NCBI GenBank assembly: GCA_030041095.1
Contig: JASHON010000059.1
Coordinates: forward strand, 1 to 58,963
Length of the DNA stretch: 58,963 bases
Source: Terriglobia bacterium
GTDB taxonomy: Bacteria > Acidobacteriota > Terriglobia > UBA7540
Reading direction: 5' to 3'
A program made the position numbers and the translations under genes. How positions within the stretch are numbered: position 1 is the first letter of the stretch; the number at the start of each line of letters is the position of its first letter. The notes under the pieces are model-generated. The model did not search any database and was not told where the DNA came from. It was given only the letters and a program-made list of their open reading frames with translations. Of the stretch, positions 9,301-16,805 are shown piece after piece.

Positions 9301-9903
9301 GCCGAGCTGAACAACTTCTTCTTGCCGAACGACGGGGTGCTGGCGCGCTTCTACGCGCAAAACCTCTCGAGTCTCGTCACATTTTCGGGTTCTGAATACA
9401 TGCCCAAACCCGGCGGCGCCGTGCAGCTTTCACCGTCCTTCATGGGCTTTTTCAACCGATGTATGGCGCTCGAGCGCGTTCTCTACCCAAACGGCTCCTC
9501 TCAACCCGAGCTGCGCTTCCAGCTCTCGCCACTGGCGGCTGAGGGCGTGAAGAGTTTTTCCCTCACCATCGGCTCGCAAACCATGACCTACCCGGGCGGC
9601 GCAGCCCAATTCACCTGGTCACCTGCAACCGCGCAAGAAGCCAAGCAAACGGTAGGTGAAGGCGGCGTCTCCTATCCGGGCCCGTGGGGTATATTCGCAC
9701 TCTTTCGCGACGCTCAGTGGCAGACCGCAGCATCCGGCTACGACCTCACGTGGGTACAGAAGAACGGAGAGAGAATCCTTTACCTGCCCAGCGGCAAGCC
9801 CATGACCGTCGGCGTTCACCTGGATATGCTCGGCGCGCCGCCCATCTTCCGCCCCGGCTATTTCAGCGGAAACCTCGGCTGCGTATCGCGCGTGGCGGAA
9901 TAG
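6319..9903 (+). CDS. tssM: T6SS inner-membrane ATPase-like protein TssM (IcmF family)
   Basis: Central scaffold of the T6SS membrane complex. It has 1194 residues, in the family range. Two N-terminal membrane helices (about 8-28 and 33-53) are followed by a cytoplasmic NTPase domain with Walker A GETGGGKTS (112-120). A proline/alanine-rich linker (about 365-425) contains the heptad GATRVFD twice (387-393 and 413-419). A third membrane helix (about 470-490) leads to the long periplasmic IcmF region. The C-terminal beta domain ends with YFSGNLGCVSRVAE. It is followed after 48 bp by a Ser/Thr kinase, consistent with threonine-phosphorylation control of the secretion system; the linker repeats could be phospho-sites (inference). 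Confidence 0.92.
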   Translation: MKKNGFAAGVFAIFLIIGALAATLLHLHGANFWILFGAFAALGLVGAGFLLWWMGARPGAAPAAADAAGVPAGVEGEQEVDLLVRQAELRLKSSKLGRQATLDRFPVILLMGETGGGKTSVVQASNLDPELLAGQVSRDNQVVPTRSVNLWFARQAIFAEAGGGLLAAPASWARLVRRIAPQGLQSIVSRQESARAAVVCVSLESVLQGSAAQALAPLRARLDEGSRRLGISLPVYVLFTKIDRVPFFAEYAENLTPAEANEVLGTTIPTLAQTTSGIYAEQETQRLTAALDELFFSLSDHRVDLLGREHKAERLPGIYEFPREFRKMRNTLVQFMVDLCRPSQLTTSPFLRGFYFTGLRSVLAEAPPAAEAAPAPPPAPAADTAIGATRVFDVGQLQRLAQQPSRGAEGGAGATRVFDLRAQGGSAFRSKLLQQPVFLGQLFHEIILKDRAGLATSGASARVSFWRRLLLACAAAVCIILGVGFLISYLGNRGLESAIGRAAAAAPASANASLPNSLQQLESLRKPLVKIGNYNQNGAPWHLRWGLFAGPELYPAACSAYAQRFKTVLLDPTQAAMVSSLMALPTAPSLTPAPPRGGKEAEGTSAAGGANDYGTAYDVLRAYLITTTNPQESTEGFLAPELYKIWTQTGSVDPQSSELARTQFDFYSTALPSSARLGDSQCFASNADADVVAHARAYLNQFPPEDRVYRAMLADVTRNSAPIIFSREYPNSADVVTDSAEVSGAYTQAGWNLMQKILQNPEPYMKGEPWVLGTQVTGSLDPITLAREMGQRYQTEFVDAWRKFLAAGRVVPYGDLADARGKLGILTSNTSPLLELFWLVSNNVSVNPNAAAEFQPVAKVVPASQQAQYVSSSNQNYLGALLNLKSSLDQFAQQFQSGQAGILNASASSPVTASASQATTVAEQMAMGFTPDPRGHVDDLVKRLMLEPITNVQAALPKPGQALNAQGRSLCAQYDSLARKYPFSSNPRSPAATVAELNNFFLPNDGVLARFYAQNLSSLVTFSGSEYMPKPGGAVQLSPSFMGFFNRCMALERVLYPNGSSQPELRFQLSPLAAEGVKSFSLTIGSQTMTYPGGAAQFTWSPATAQEAKQTVGEGGVSYPGPWGIFALFRDAQWQTAASGYDLTWVQKNGERILYLPSGKPMTVGVHLDMLGAPPIFRPGYFSGNLGCVSRVAE

Positions 9904-9909
9904 GGGTCA

Positions 9910-9918
9910 TGTTATAAT
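9910..9918 (+). promoter_or_regulatory. Extended -10 promoter before the Ser/Thr kinase gene
   Basis: TG-T-TATAAT (-10 hexamer at 9913-9918) lies just after the tssM stop. A start near 9925 leaves a leader of roughly 27 bases. No good -35 box is present, which an extended -10 can tolerate. It would allow the kinase to be transcribed apart from tssM. Confidence 0.45.
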
Positions 9919-9951
9919 TCGGCAACCTGGTAAAAGTGGGTTTCCAGCGCA

Positions 9952-12132
9952 ATGAAAAGCTGCACGTCCTGCCAAGCTACCTACCCGAACGATTACGGCC
10001 ACTGTCCGCGCGACGGGACGCCATTGATTGAAGTGGGCGCCTGGTCCGAGGGAACCGTCATCCGCGGAAAATACCGTATCCTGGAAAAAGTAGGCCAGGG
10101 CGGCATGGGCTCCGTTTACAAGGCGTTTCACGTCCTCTTTGGCGAGCTGCGCGCCCTGAAGGTGATCAATCCCGATCTCCTGAGCGACCAGATGTTCGTG
10201 AAGCGGTTCAAGCAAGAGGCGGTGATAGCGCGAAAGCTCGACCATCCGAATGCCGTGCGTGTGGACGATATCGATGAAGCTGAAGACGGGCGGCCGTTCA
10301 TGGTGATGGAGTATATCGAAGGCGAGAGTCTCAAGAGCCGCATTCAGGCGCGCGGCTCGCTACCCGTTCCCATGGTGTGCTCGATCAGCAGACAGGTGGC
10401 CGCGGCGCTCAATGCCGCCCACAAGCTCGGCATGGTCCACCGGGACATTAAGCCGGCCAATATTGTGCTCATCCAGTCACCGCAGGGCGAGCAAGCCAAA
10501 GTGCTCGATTTCGGTATCGCCCGGTTTCGAGACGGCAAATCCGGCGAAAGCTCGGAAATGACCCTGACGGGCACCGGCGTCGTGATCGGAACACCTCAAT
10601 ACATGTCGCCCGAGCAGGCCATGGGAAAACGCAGCGGCGAGCTCGATGGCCGGAGCGACCTCTATTCGCTCGGCGTCGTGATGTACCAAATGCTCACCGG
10701 CGAGCTTCCCTTCAAAGCCGACACCACGATGGAATTGTTATTGGCGCATATCAATACGCCGCCGCGACCCATCCTGGAAGCGAGGCCGGAACTCAAGATT
10801 CCGCCGGAAGTCGCGCAGGCTGTGATGCGCTGCCTTGAAAAGAAGCCGGATCAGCGCCCGGTAGACGGCGCGGCGCTTATCGAAGAACTGGGTCGTGCGG
10901 CAGGTATCACCACAGAGACGTTAGCTGCGCCGGCGCCCGCTGTCCCCCCGTTGGAAGCTGCTACGCCGGCTTACAAGACCGGAACTTCCGTCACCGCGCC
11001 CACTGCTTCAGCGTCTGTTACGGCAGCGTGGACTGCGGCAACGTCGCCGACTGTTGCGGCGACGGTAGAGGCAACGCCCGCGGCGCCAACTTCGCAGGCT
11101 GCCATTCCGCCAACAACAACCACAGGCTCCAAAGGCCTGCGCTGGGCTGTTGGTTTACTTGCGGCAGCACTCGTGTTGCTGGCTGGATTCATGGTCTGGC
11201 ACTTTCACGCTCATCATCCGCATGTGGCCCAAGAAGTGAAGACCGCTCCCTCAAGCCCGGCCGCAAATCAATCCGCGACGGCAAGCCCTACTTCACTTCC
11301 CTCGCCCGAGACAGCCAGCCCCGCTCTTCATCCGGCGACCCATTCCCACTCAGAGGCTCGGAACGTCACAACCGTCGAGCCCAATCAGGGAACTTCCACA
11401 CCAGCGAAGACCGGCTTGACTTCTCGCAAGACCCAGCCGCATCGGCGCCTGGCTGAATCTGCTCCGCCGGCCTCTGTAGCGACCCCCGTCAATACGCCAC
11501 GGCCTGAAAGCGCTCCGCCCAGCTCGACACCGGCGACAGGGCCGGAAGGCGATTTGATCTTGACCAGTACGCCGGGCGCCCTGCTCACTCTTGACGGCAA
11601 GAACGAGGGAACGATCGGAACGTCCGGGCAATTTGTGCTAAGGCACGTCGCGGCAGGCGAGCACCACATTTCACTGGGATTCCCCGGATATCCGGGCTTT
11701 CAGTACACGGTAAACATCGAGGCGGGCGCAACGGCATTCGTTACCGCGAAGCCGGAAGGGAAGGAGGGCCAGCTACCGGCGACCCATTCAACGCCGTCTG
11801 CCGCCCCCCAGACGGCTTCTCCGGCGCATTCGTCGCCCGCAACCCAAATCGCAAGATTCCCAGTGACGCACGTACGCGTTTTCGGCTCAACTCGCGGCAC
11901 GCTCGTGGTGACTCCCGGATCGATTGCCTACCGCGCGAATAACCGTAAGGACTCCTTCAAATCGCCCCTCCACGGCACCAACTGGGGTGTGAATGTAGAC
12001 GGCAATTTCTACGTTCGTCTCGCGGACGGCAGAATCTATTCGTTCCGTGCGAAATCTCCCGCAGCCATCGTTTCTGCGATCACGCGCCTTTCGGCAGGGC
12101 TTGGCAACTCCGCTCCGAGCCTTTTCCATTAA
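9952..12132 (+). CDS. Membrane Ser/Thr protein kinase with zinc ribbon and PEGA domain
   Basis: A 726-residue Hanks-type kinase. The N-terminus is a short zinc ribbon (CTSCQATYPNDYGHCPRDG, C4, C7, C18). The kinase domain (about 40-300) has the glycine loop VGQGGMGSVYKA, catalytic lysine in LRALKV (about K70), HRDIKPAN (D about 165) and DFGIAR (about 186). A low-complexity Thr/Ala/Pro linker is followed by one membrane helix (about 398-418). Outside is another Ser/Pro-rich stretch, a PEGA domain (about 533-602) and a C-terminal beta-rich domain of unknown role. Its position after tssKLM suggests it regulates the T6SS, as PpkA does elsewhere, but no FHA partner or PP2C phosphatase is in the window. 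Its stop codon directly abuts the stop of the convergent gene at 12133. Confidence 0.9.
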   Translation: MKSCTSCQATYPNDYGHCPRDGTPLIEVGAWSEGTVIRGKYRILEKVGQGGMGSVYKAFHVLFGELRALKVINPDLLSDQMFVKRFKQEAVIARKLDHPNAVRVDDIDEAEDGRPFMVMEYIEGESLKSRIQARGSLPVPMVCSISRQVAAALNAAHKLGMVHRDIKPANIVLIQSPQGEQAKVLDFGIARFRDGKSGESSEMTLTGTGVVIGTPQYMSPEQAMGKRSGELDGRSDLYSLGVVMYQMLTGELPFKADTTMELLLAHINTPPRPILEARPELKIPPEVAQAVMRCLEKKPDQRPVDGAALIEELGRAAGITTETLAAPAPAVPPLEAATPAYKTGTSVTAPTASASVTAAWTAATSPTVAATVEATPAAPTSQAAIPPTTTTGSKGLRWAVGLLAAALVLLAGFMVWHFHAHHPHVAQEVKTAPSSPAANQSATASPTSLPSPETASPALHPATHSHSEARNVTTVEPNQGTSTPAKTGLTSRKTQPHRRLAESAPPASVATPVNTPRPESAPPSSTPATGPEGDLILTSTPGALLTLDGKNEGTIGTSGQFVLRHVAAGEHHISLGFPGYPGFQYTVNIEAGATAFVTAKPEGKEGQLPATHSTPSAAPQTASPAHSSPATQIARFPVTHVRVFGSTRGTLVVTPGSIAYRANNRKDSFKSPLHGTNWGVNVDGNFYVRLADGRIYSFRAKSPAAIVSAITRLSAGLGNSAPSLFH

Positions 12133-13383
12133 TCAGGTTGAATCCGCCGAAATTTTCCTTACGCCTTCAATCAAGCGCTCGATCTCTTTGGCCGTTGTGT
12201 AGCACGCGCAGCCAGCACGAACCAGCCCTTCACTCCCCAAGCCAAGCCGCTCAGTGACGGTTGCTGCATAGAAATTCCCGTGCGAGACGAAGATGCCAAG
12301 CCCGGAAAGCTGGCACGCCACTTCACTCGAAGGCAGACCGCGAACGGTGAAGGCGATTGTCGGCGTTCGCGGAGCGTCCGCGGGTGGGCCATAGAGTTTG
12401 ACGCCCGGTACGCTCGCGAGCCCTTCCCACATGCGCGCTGCCAGCACTCGCCCACGAGCCTCAATTCCTTCGAACGTGGCCTCGATTTGCTCGCGCCTCG
12501 AATTCCCAACGGCAAGCGAAGCAAGAAAATCCACAGCCGCGGTGACGCCTCGGAGACCCTCGTGATTCTGGGTTCCCGTTTCCGCTCGCTCCGGCGCCAA
12601 AGTGGGTGCCGGCGCAAGCTTTGGAAAATCGACCGACTCAAGCAGTTCCTTCCGTCCGAATAAGACTCCGATATGCGGGCCGTAGAACTTATAAGCGGAA
12701 CAAGCAAGGAAATCGCATTGCCAATCCTTTACGTCCGTCATGACGTGCGGTACTGAATGCACGGCATCCGCGAAGAGAAGCGCGCCGGCACGGTGGGCCA
12801 ATCTGGCTGCACGCTGAATGTCATTAAGGGTACCCAAGGCATTTGACGCCACGCCCACGGCCACCACTTTCGTTCGTTCGTTTACTTTCTCTTCCAGATC
12901 TTTCCAATCGAGCTGGCCGGTTTCCGGAACCATCGAGACAACTTGCACCGTAACGCCGCGCTCGCCGGCAAGCGCCTGCCACGGCGCAACGTTAGCGTGG
13001 TGGTCCAACTCGGTGACAACGATTTCGTCGCCCGAACCATAGGCTCGCCCTAGCGCCCTGGCCAGATGAAAGGTCAGCGTGGTCATATTCGGGCCAAAAA
13101 CGATTTCGGAAGGCTGCGCATCGAGGAGATCAGCCATCGCTGAGCGTGCAGCCGCGATCACAGCATCCGTCTCGGCGCTGGTCGGGAAAGCCCAATGGGT
13201 GTTTGCGTTGTGATGGTAGAGGTAATCGGCGATCGACTCCACAACGGAACGCGGAACCTGCGTGCCGCCGGGGCTGTCGAAATATGCGACCGGGAATGCG
13301 CCTTGCCGGCGCTCCAAAGCTGGAAACAGAGCGCGGATTTGCTCGACGGACCCTAAATCCGAATGAGTGGCGGTCACGGTCAT
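12133..13383 (-). CDS. Cysteine-desulfurase-like class V aminotransferase
   Basis: A 416-residue PLP enzyme of the cysteine desulfurase/selenocysteine lyase superfamily, closest to the family known as TIGR01976 (VC1184-like). Visible features are an N-terminal YFDSPGGTQVP, a TELDHHANVAPW segment (histidine stacking on PLP), an aspartate in LFADAVHSVPH and the PLP lysine in ACSAYKFYGPH (about residue 230). The C-terminus contains VRAGCACYTTAKEIERL. No suf or isc genes are nearby, so a role in Fe-S assembly is not implied by context. It converges on the kinase gene with no intergenic base and lies 13 bp downstream of the glucan phosphorylase stop on the same strand, so the two genes may be cotranscribed. 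Confidence 0.85.
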   Translation of the reverse strand: MTVTATHSDLGSVEQIRALFPALERRQGAFPVAYFDSPGGTQVPRSVVESIADYLYHHNANTHWAFPTSAETDAVIAAARSAMADLLDAQPSEIVFGPNMTTLTFHLARALGRAYGSGDEIVVTELDHHANVAPWQALAGERGVTVQVVSMVPETGQLDWKDLEEKVNERTKVVAVGVASNALGTLNDIQRAARLAHRAGALLFADAVHSVPHVMTDVKDWQCDFLACSAYKFYGPHIGVLFGRKELLESVDFPKLAPAPTLAPERAETGTQNHEGLRGVTAAVDFLASLAVGNSRREQIEATFEGIEARGRVLAARMWEGLASVPGVKLYGPPADAPRTPTIAFTVRGLPSSEVACQLSGLGIFVSHGNFYAATVTERLGLGSEGLVRAGCACYTTAKEIERLIEGVRKISADST

Positions 13384-13396
13384 CGGTTTGCCTTAA

Positions 13397-16057
13397 TCAA
13401 CCGGCCTGAGTCATATCGCTTGAGGTGCCTCCCGCGGCTGGAATGTAACACTTCAACGTGTAATCCATCACCATACGGTTGGCATTAAAACGCCAGCCAA
13501 GGGTGCGAATGGTTCGCTTCATCCGCTTGATCCAGCCGCGCGGAAGGCCGTCGCCGTCGCAGTGGTAATAGAGCGGGATCACTTCCTCGCGCAGCACTCG
13601 AAACAGATCCTGGGCATCGCGGCTATCATGCACATCGGCGCTGGTGTGAGTTCTTCCGCCGCCGATGGCAAAACCGTTCAGGCCATCGTACGCTTCCGCC
13701 CACCAACCGTCGAGGATGGAGAGATTTAGCCCACCGTTGAGCACCACTTTCTGCCCGCTGGTTCCGGAAGCCTCTAACGGCCGGCGTGGGGTATTCAGCC
13801 ACACGTCGACGCCCTGCACGAGGTGGCGCCCGACGTTAATGTCATAGTCCTCGATGAAAACGAGCCGGTCCGCAAATCTTGGATCGCGCATCAGCCCGGC
13901 CACTTCCTGCAGAACGCGCTTGCCGGGCTCATCCAGCGGATGCGCCTTGCCGGCAAACACAAACTGCACGGGATGCTTGGGGTCGTTCACCATGGCCGCG
14001 AGGCCTTCCATATCCGAAAGCAGGAGGTTCGCCCGCTTGTAAGTGGCAAACCGCCGCGCGAACCCGATGGTGAGAGCGTCCGGACTGAGCACGCGTGCGA
14101 GGCGATGTAACACTTCCTCGGACTCGCCCGCGCGCGTCGCCTGCTCCATGGCGCGGAAACGCACAAACTCGAGCAGGCGCTGCTTCAAACTGACGTGCGT
14201 TTCCCATAGCTCTCCGTCGTCTACGTTTTCGATACCTTCCCAGATTTTCGCCTCACCGCTACGCTCGCGCCAGCCGGGCCCAAGATGGCGGTCATACAGG
14301 CGAAACATTTGCGGAGCGAGCCACGACGGCACGTGAACACCGTTGGTGATATGCCCGATCGGAACCGCATCTTCCGGCTGGTCGGGATAGAGTCCCGTCC
14401 ACATGGAACGCGTGACCTCGCCGTGCAGCGATGAAACAGCATTCGCGCGTCGCGAGCATCTCAGGGCGAGCACCGTCATGCAGAATTCTGCTCCGCGATC
14501 CGGCGGGCGCTCCCGGCCAAGCGCCATGAGGCCCTCATGCGAGAGCCCGAGCTGTTCGCGAAGAGGTCCTAAGTGCTCTTCAATGAGGCCCGCGTCAAAC
14601 CGGTCGTGGCCGGCAGGAACAGGCGTGTGGGTCGTAAAGACAACTTCGCGGGAAACGCGGCGCAGCGCCTGATCGAAGCGCAGACCTTCCTCTCCCATTC
14701 GATCTCGAATCGCTTCCAGAACCGCAAAGGCACTATGTCCCTCGTTCAAGTGCAGCACGCCCGGCGTCAACCCCATGGCCTTCAAAGCGCGAACGCCACC
14801 TACGCCCAGCAGCAATTCCTGCCGGATGCGCACTCGCCGGTCACCGCCGTAAAGTGTGGAGGTAAGATTACGGTCTTCCGGAGCGTTACCTTCCACGTTG
14901 GAATCCAGGAGGAACAAATCGCAGCGGCCCACCTTGATTCGCCATACTTTGGCGCGGATCGAGCCGCCTCTGGTTTCCACTTGGACCACGGCGGGCTCTC
15001 CGTTCGTTCCAATCGCTGCCTCCATCGGCAACTGGCTGACGTCCGACTGCAGATATTCCTCATGCTGCCAGCCGCTCGCATCGAGCCGCTGATGAAAATA
15101 TCCCTGGCCGTAAAACAGCCCGATTCCAGTAAGCGGGATACCAAGGTCTGAAGCGCTTTTGATGTGATCTCCGGCCAGCACGCCGAGGCCTCCGGAGTAA
15201 ACCGGAACGGATTCGTGCAGCCCGAATTCTGCGGAAAAGTAAGCCACCGGCCGAGGGCGCAGAACGCCCGCATAGGTCGCGCCCCACGTATGGTCCGCCT
15301 CCACGTACTCCCGATGGCGGCGATAGGCGTGATTGATGCGGCCGTGGAGAACCAATTCTCTCGCCCTCCGCTCAATCCGTTCGAGCGGAAGCTCTGTAAG
15401 CAGCGAGATGGGATTGTGGCTCAGTTCGGTCCAGCGGCCGGGTTCGAGGTCGCGAAACAAACTGGTGGTGTCCGGATCCCAGCTCCACCACACGTTTCGC
15501 GCCAGAGCCCAAAGACGCTCCTGCGCCGGCGCCACGAAGCGGTCGAGTGTGCGCGCTTCACTCACCACGGGCGCAACTTGCGCAGCTACCTCCGCCAACA
15601 TCTGAACTTCTTCATCTCGAAAAACTCTCGGCTCGACGGTCTGCACAACAAGAACGCCCTGCAAAATACCCCGGTCGATCAGGGGCACGCCAAGGAATGA
15701 CTCAAAACGGTCTTCGCCGGCCTCTTTGAAATACTTGAAGCGAGGATGATCCTTTGCATGCGCCACAGCGAGCGGCCGCACCTGCTCCGCAACCAGCCCG
15801 GCGAGACCTTCGCTGACCGCCATTCGCAAAGTGCCCACACACTGAGGCCGCAGACCCAGCGTCGCGGCGAGGACGAGATTCGCCCGGTCAGGCTCCAGCA
15901 AATAAGCAGAGCACACATCGGAACGGAACCGCTGCGCGATCAGCGCAACCACATTCATCAAGGTTTCCGCGGGCTTTCCGCCCTCGGACGTGAGCTTTGC
16001 CAACTCTTCGAGAGTGAGCACGTAGCTCACTTCTGCAACATTAGAATGTTCACTCAT
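13397..16057 (-). CDS. glgP: GAF-domain alpha-glucan phosphorylase fusion
   Basis: Releases glucose-1-phosphate from glycogen or maltodextrin. The 886-residue protein begins with a GAF domain (about 20-165; DVCSAYLLEPDRANLVLAAT, EGLAGLVAEQ, HPRFKYF, ESFLGVPL) very like the GAF of PtsP. The short-type glucan phosphorylase follows, with DUF3417-like N-terminal part (NVWWSWDPDTTSLF), FSAEFGLHESVPVYSGGLGVLAGDH and the PLP lysine in GTSGQKVVLNGG (about K769). The frame is open to 16480, but the ATG at 16069 lies inside the -10 box of a good promoter. I therefore chose the ATG at 16057, which would leave a leader of only a few bases. The GAF domain suggests allosteric control by a small ligand (inference). 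Confidence 0.9.
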   Translation of the reverse strand: MSEHSNVAEVSYVLTLEELAKLTSEGGKPAETLMNVVALIAQRFRSDVCSAYLLEPDRANLVLAATLGLRPQCVGTLRMAVSEGLAGLVAEQVRPLAVAHAKDHPRFKYFKEAGEDRFESFLGVPLIDRGILQGVLVVQTVEPRVFRDEEVQMLAEVAAQVAPVVSEARTLDRFVAPAQERLWALARNVWWSWDPDTTSLFRDLEPGRWTELSHNPISLLTELPLERIERRARELVLHGRINHAYRRHREYVEADHTWGATYAGVLRPRPVAYFSAEFGLHESVPVYSGGLGVLAGDHIKSASDLGIPLTGIGLFYGQGYFHQRLDASGWQHEEYLQSDVSQLPMEAAIGTNGEPAVVQVETRGGSIRAKVWRIKVGRCDLFLLDSNVEGNAPEDRNLTSTLYGGDRRVRIRQELLLGVGGVRALKAMGLTPGVLHLNEGHSAFAVLEAIRDRMGEEGLRFDQALRRVSREVVFTTHTPVPAGHDRFDAGLIEEHLGPLREQLGLSHEGLMALGRERPPDRGAEFCMTVLALRCSRRANAVSSLHGEVTRSMWTGLYPDQPEDAVPIGHITNGVHVPSWLAPQMFRLYDRHLGPGWRERSGEAKIWEGIENVDDGELWETHVSLKQRLLEFVRFRAMEQATRAGESEEVLHRLARVLSPDALTIGFARRFATYKRANLLLSDMEGLAAMVNDPKHPVQFVFAGKAHPLDEPGKRVLQEVAGLMRDPRFADRLVFIEDYDINVGRHLVQGVDVWLNTPRRPLEASGTSGQKVVLNGGLNLSILDGWWAEAYDGLNGFAIGGGRTHTSADVHDSRDAQDLFRVLREEVIPLYYHCDGDGLPRGWIKRMKRTIRTLGWRFNANRMVMDYTLKCYIPAAGGTSSDMTQAG

Positions 16058-16067
16058 GCCGTGAGCC

Positions 16068-16096
16068 ATTCTAGATGGCATGCGAGGATCGGTCAA
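16068..16096 (-). promoter_or_regulatory. Promoter of the GAF-phosphorylase gene
   Basis: Minus-strand TTGACC (16096-16091), 17-bp spacer, TAGAAT (16073-16068). The predicted start near 16061 is only about four bases from the ATG at 16057, so the mRNA would be nearly leaderless. Confidence 0.6.
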
Positions 16097-16328
16097 TAAG
16101 TTAATGGTGGACTGGACGACAGGCCCTTGCTTTCGACAAGACTTCAATGGCAACATAGATAGTGCGCACTGCGAGCAACTACGCATCAGTGCCGATAGCC
16201 CGAGCGGGCTTCGCAAGCCGATTCTTCCTACCGGACCGCTGGTGCCTGGGCACAGACCAAACCTAAACCTGGAGATTATGGAAAGGACACTCAAATACCG
16301 GATTCTCGATTTCCCAAAGGAGGCGCCT

Positions 16329-16718
16329 ATGCCGGAAGTGAGACATGTATTGGTCGCGCTCTCGGACCAAGACGGCCGCGGCGCAATCGCAAGAGCTCTA
16401 GCTGGGAGGGGACTGGAACCAGTTTTTGCATCGACGCTGGCAGAAGCGAGATTGGTGCTCGAGCGCGAGCCTGTGGCCATGATTTTCTTTCAAGAAAAAC
16501 TGGAGGATGGCAGTTATCGCGATATCCTTGGTGACAATGCCAGAGACGCTGCCAGACTGCCCGTGATCGTGTGTTCACCATTTACTGACGACCGCCTGTA
16601 CATGGATGCCATGTGTCGCGGCGCATTTGATTTTGTCGCGTACCCTTATTCACGCCAGGAAGTTGACTGGATCGTAAGCTGTGCCCTGCCTCGCGCCGCT
16701 ACAGTCGGAGCCGCGTAA
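16329..16718 (+). CDS. Degenerate receiver-domain protein
   Basis: A 129-residue stand-alone protein with the alternating beta/alpha pattern of a response-regulator receiver (VRHVLVALSDQDGRGAIARA, VAMIFFQEKLEDGSY, LPVIVCSPFTDDRLY, GAFDFVAYPYSRQEVD). The phosphoacceptor position, seven residues before the DG of LEDG, is phenylalanine. The conserved lysine before the cis-proline is tyrosine (AYPYS). The switch serine (CSP) remains. It therefore probably signals without aspartate phosphorylation. The start is fixed by AAAGGAGG seven bases before the ATG. It is transcribed divergently from the GAF-phosphorylase gene. Confidence 0.75.
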   Translation: MPEVRHVLVALSDQDGRGAIARALAGRGLEPVFASTLAEARLVLEREPVAMIFFQEKLEDGSYRDILGDNARDAARLPVIVCSPFTDDRLYMDAMCRGAFDFVAYPYSRQEVDWIVSCALPRAATVGAA

Positions 16719-16753
16719 TCCAGCCATTGGCAGGGCCCCCTGCGAAGTTCAAT

Positions 16754-16790
16754 GGAAAAGCCGGGTGAACGAGGTTCACCCGGCTTTTCC
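16754..16790. terminator. Bidirectional intrinsic terminator
   Basis: A perfect 17-bp stem (16754-16770 with 16774-16790) closes a GAG triloop, with A/T-rich outer base pairs. It can end the receiver gene on the plus strand and the antiporter gene on the minus strand. Confidence 0.85.
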
Positions 16791-16805
16791 TGTCATCGGC
16801 GCCGC

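Noticed and set aside
16058-16480. Longer N-terminus for the glucan phosphorylase (frame open to 16480)
   Set aside because: The extra residues are an antisense reading of the receiver gene, and the ATG at 16069 overlaps a promoter -10 box.
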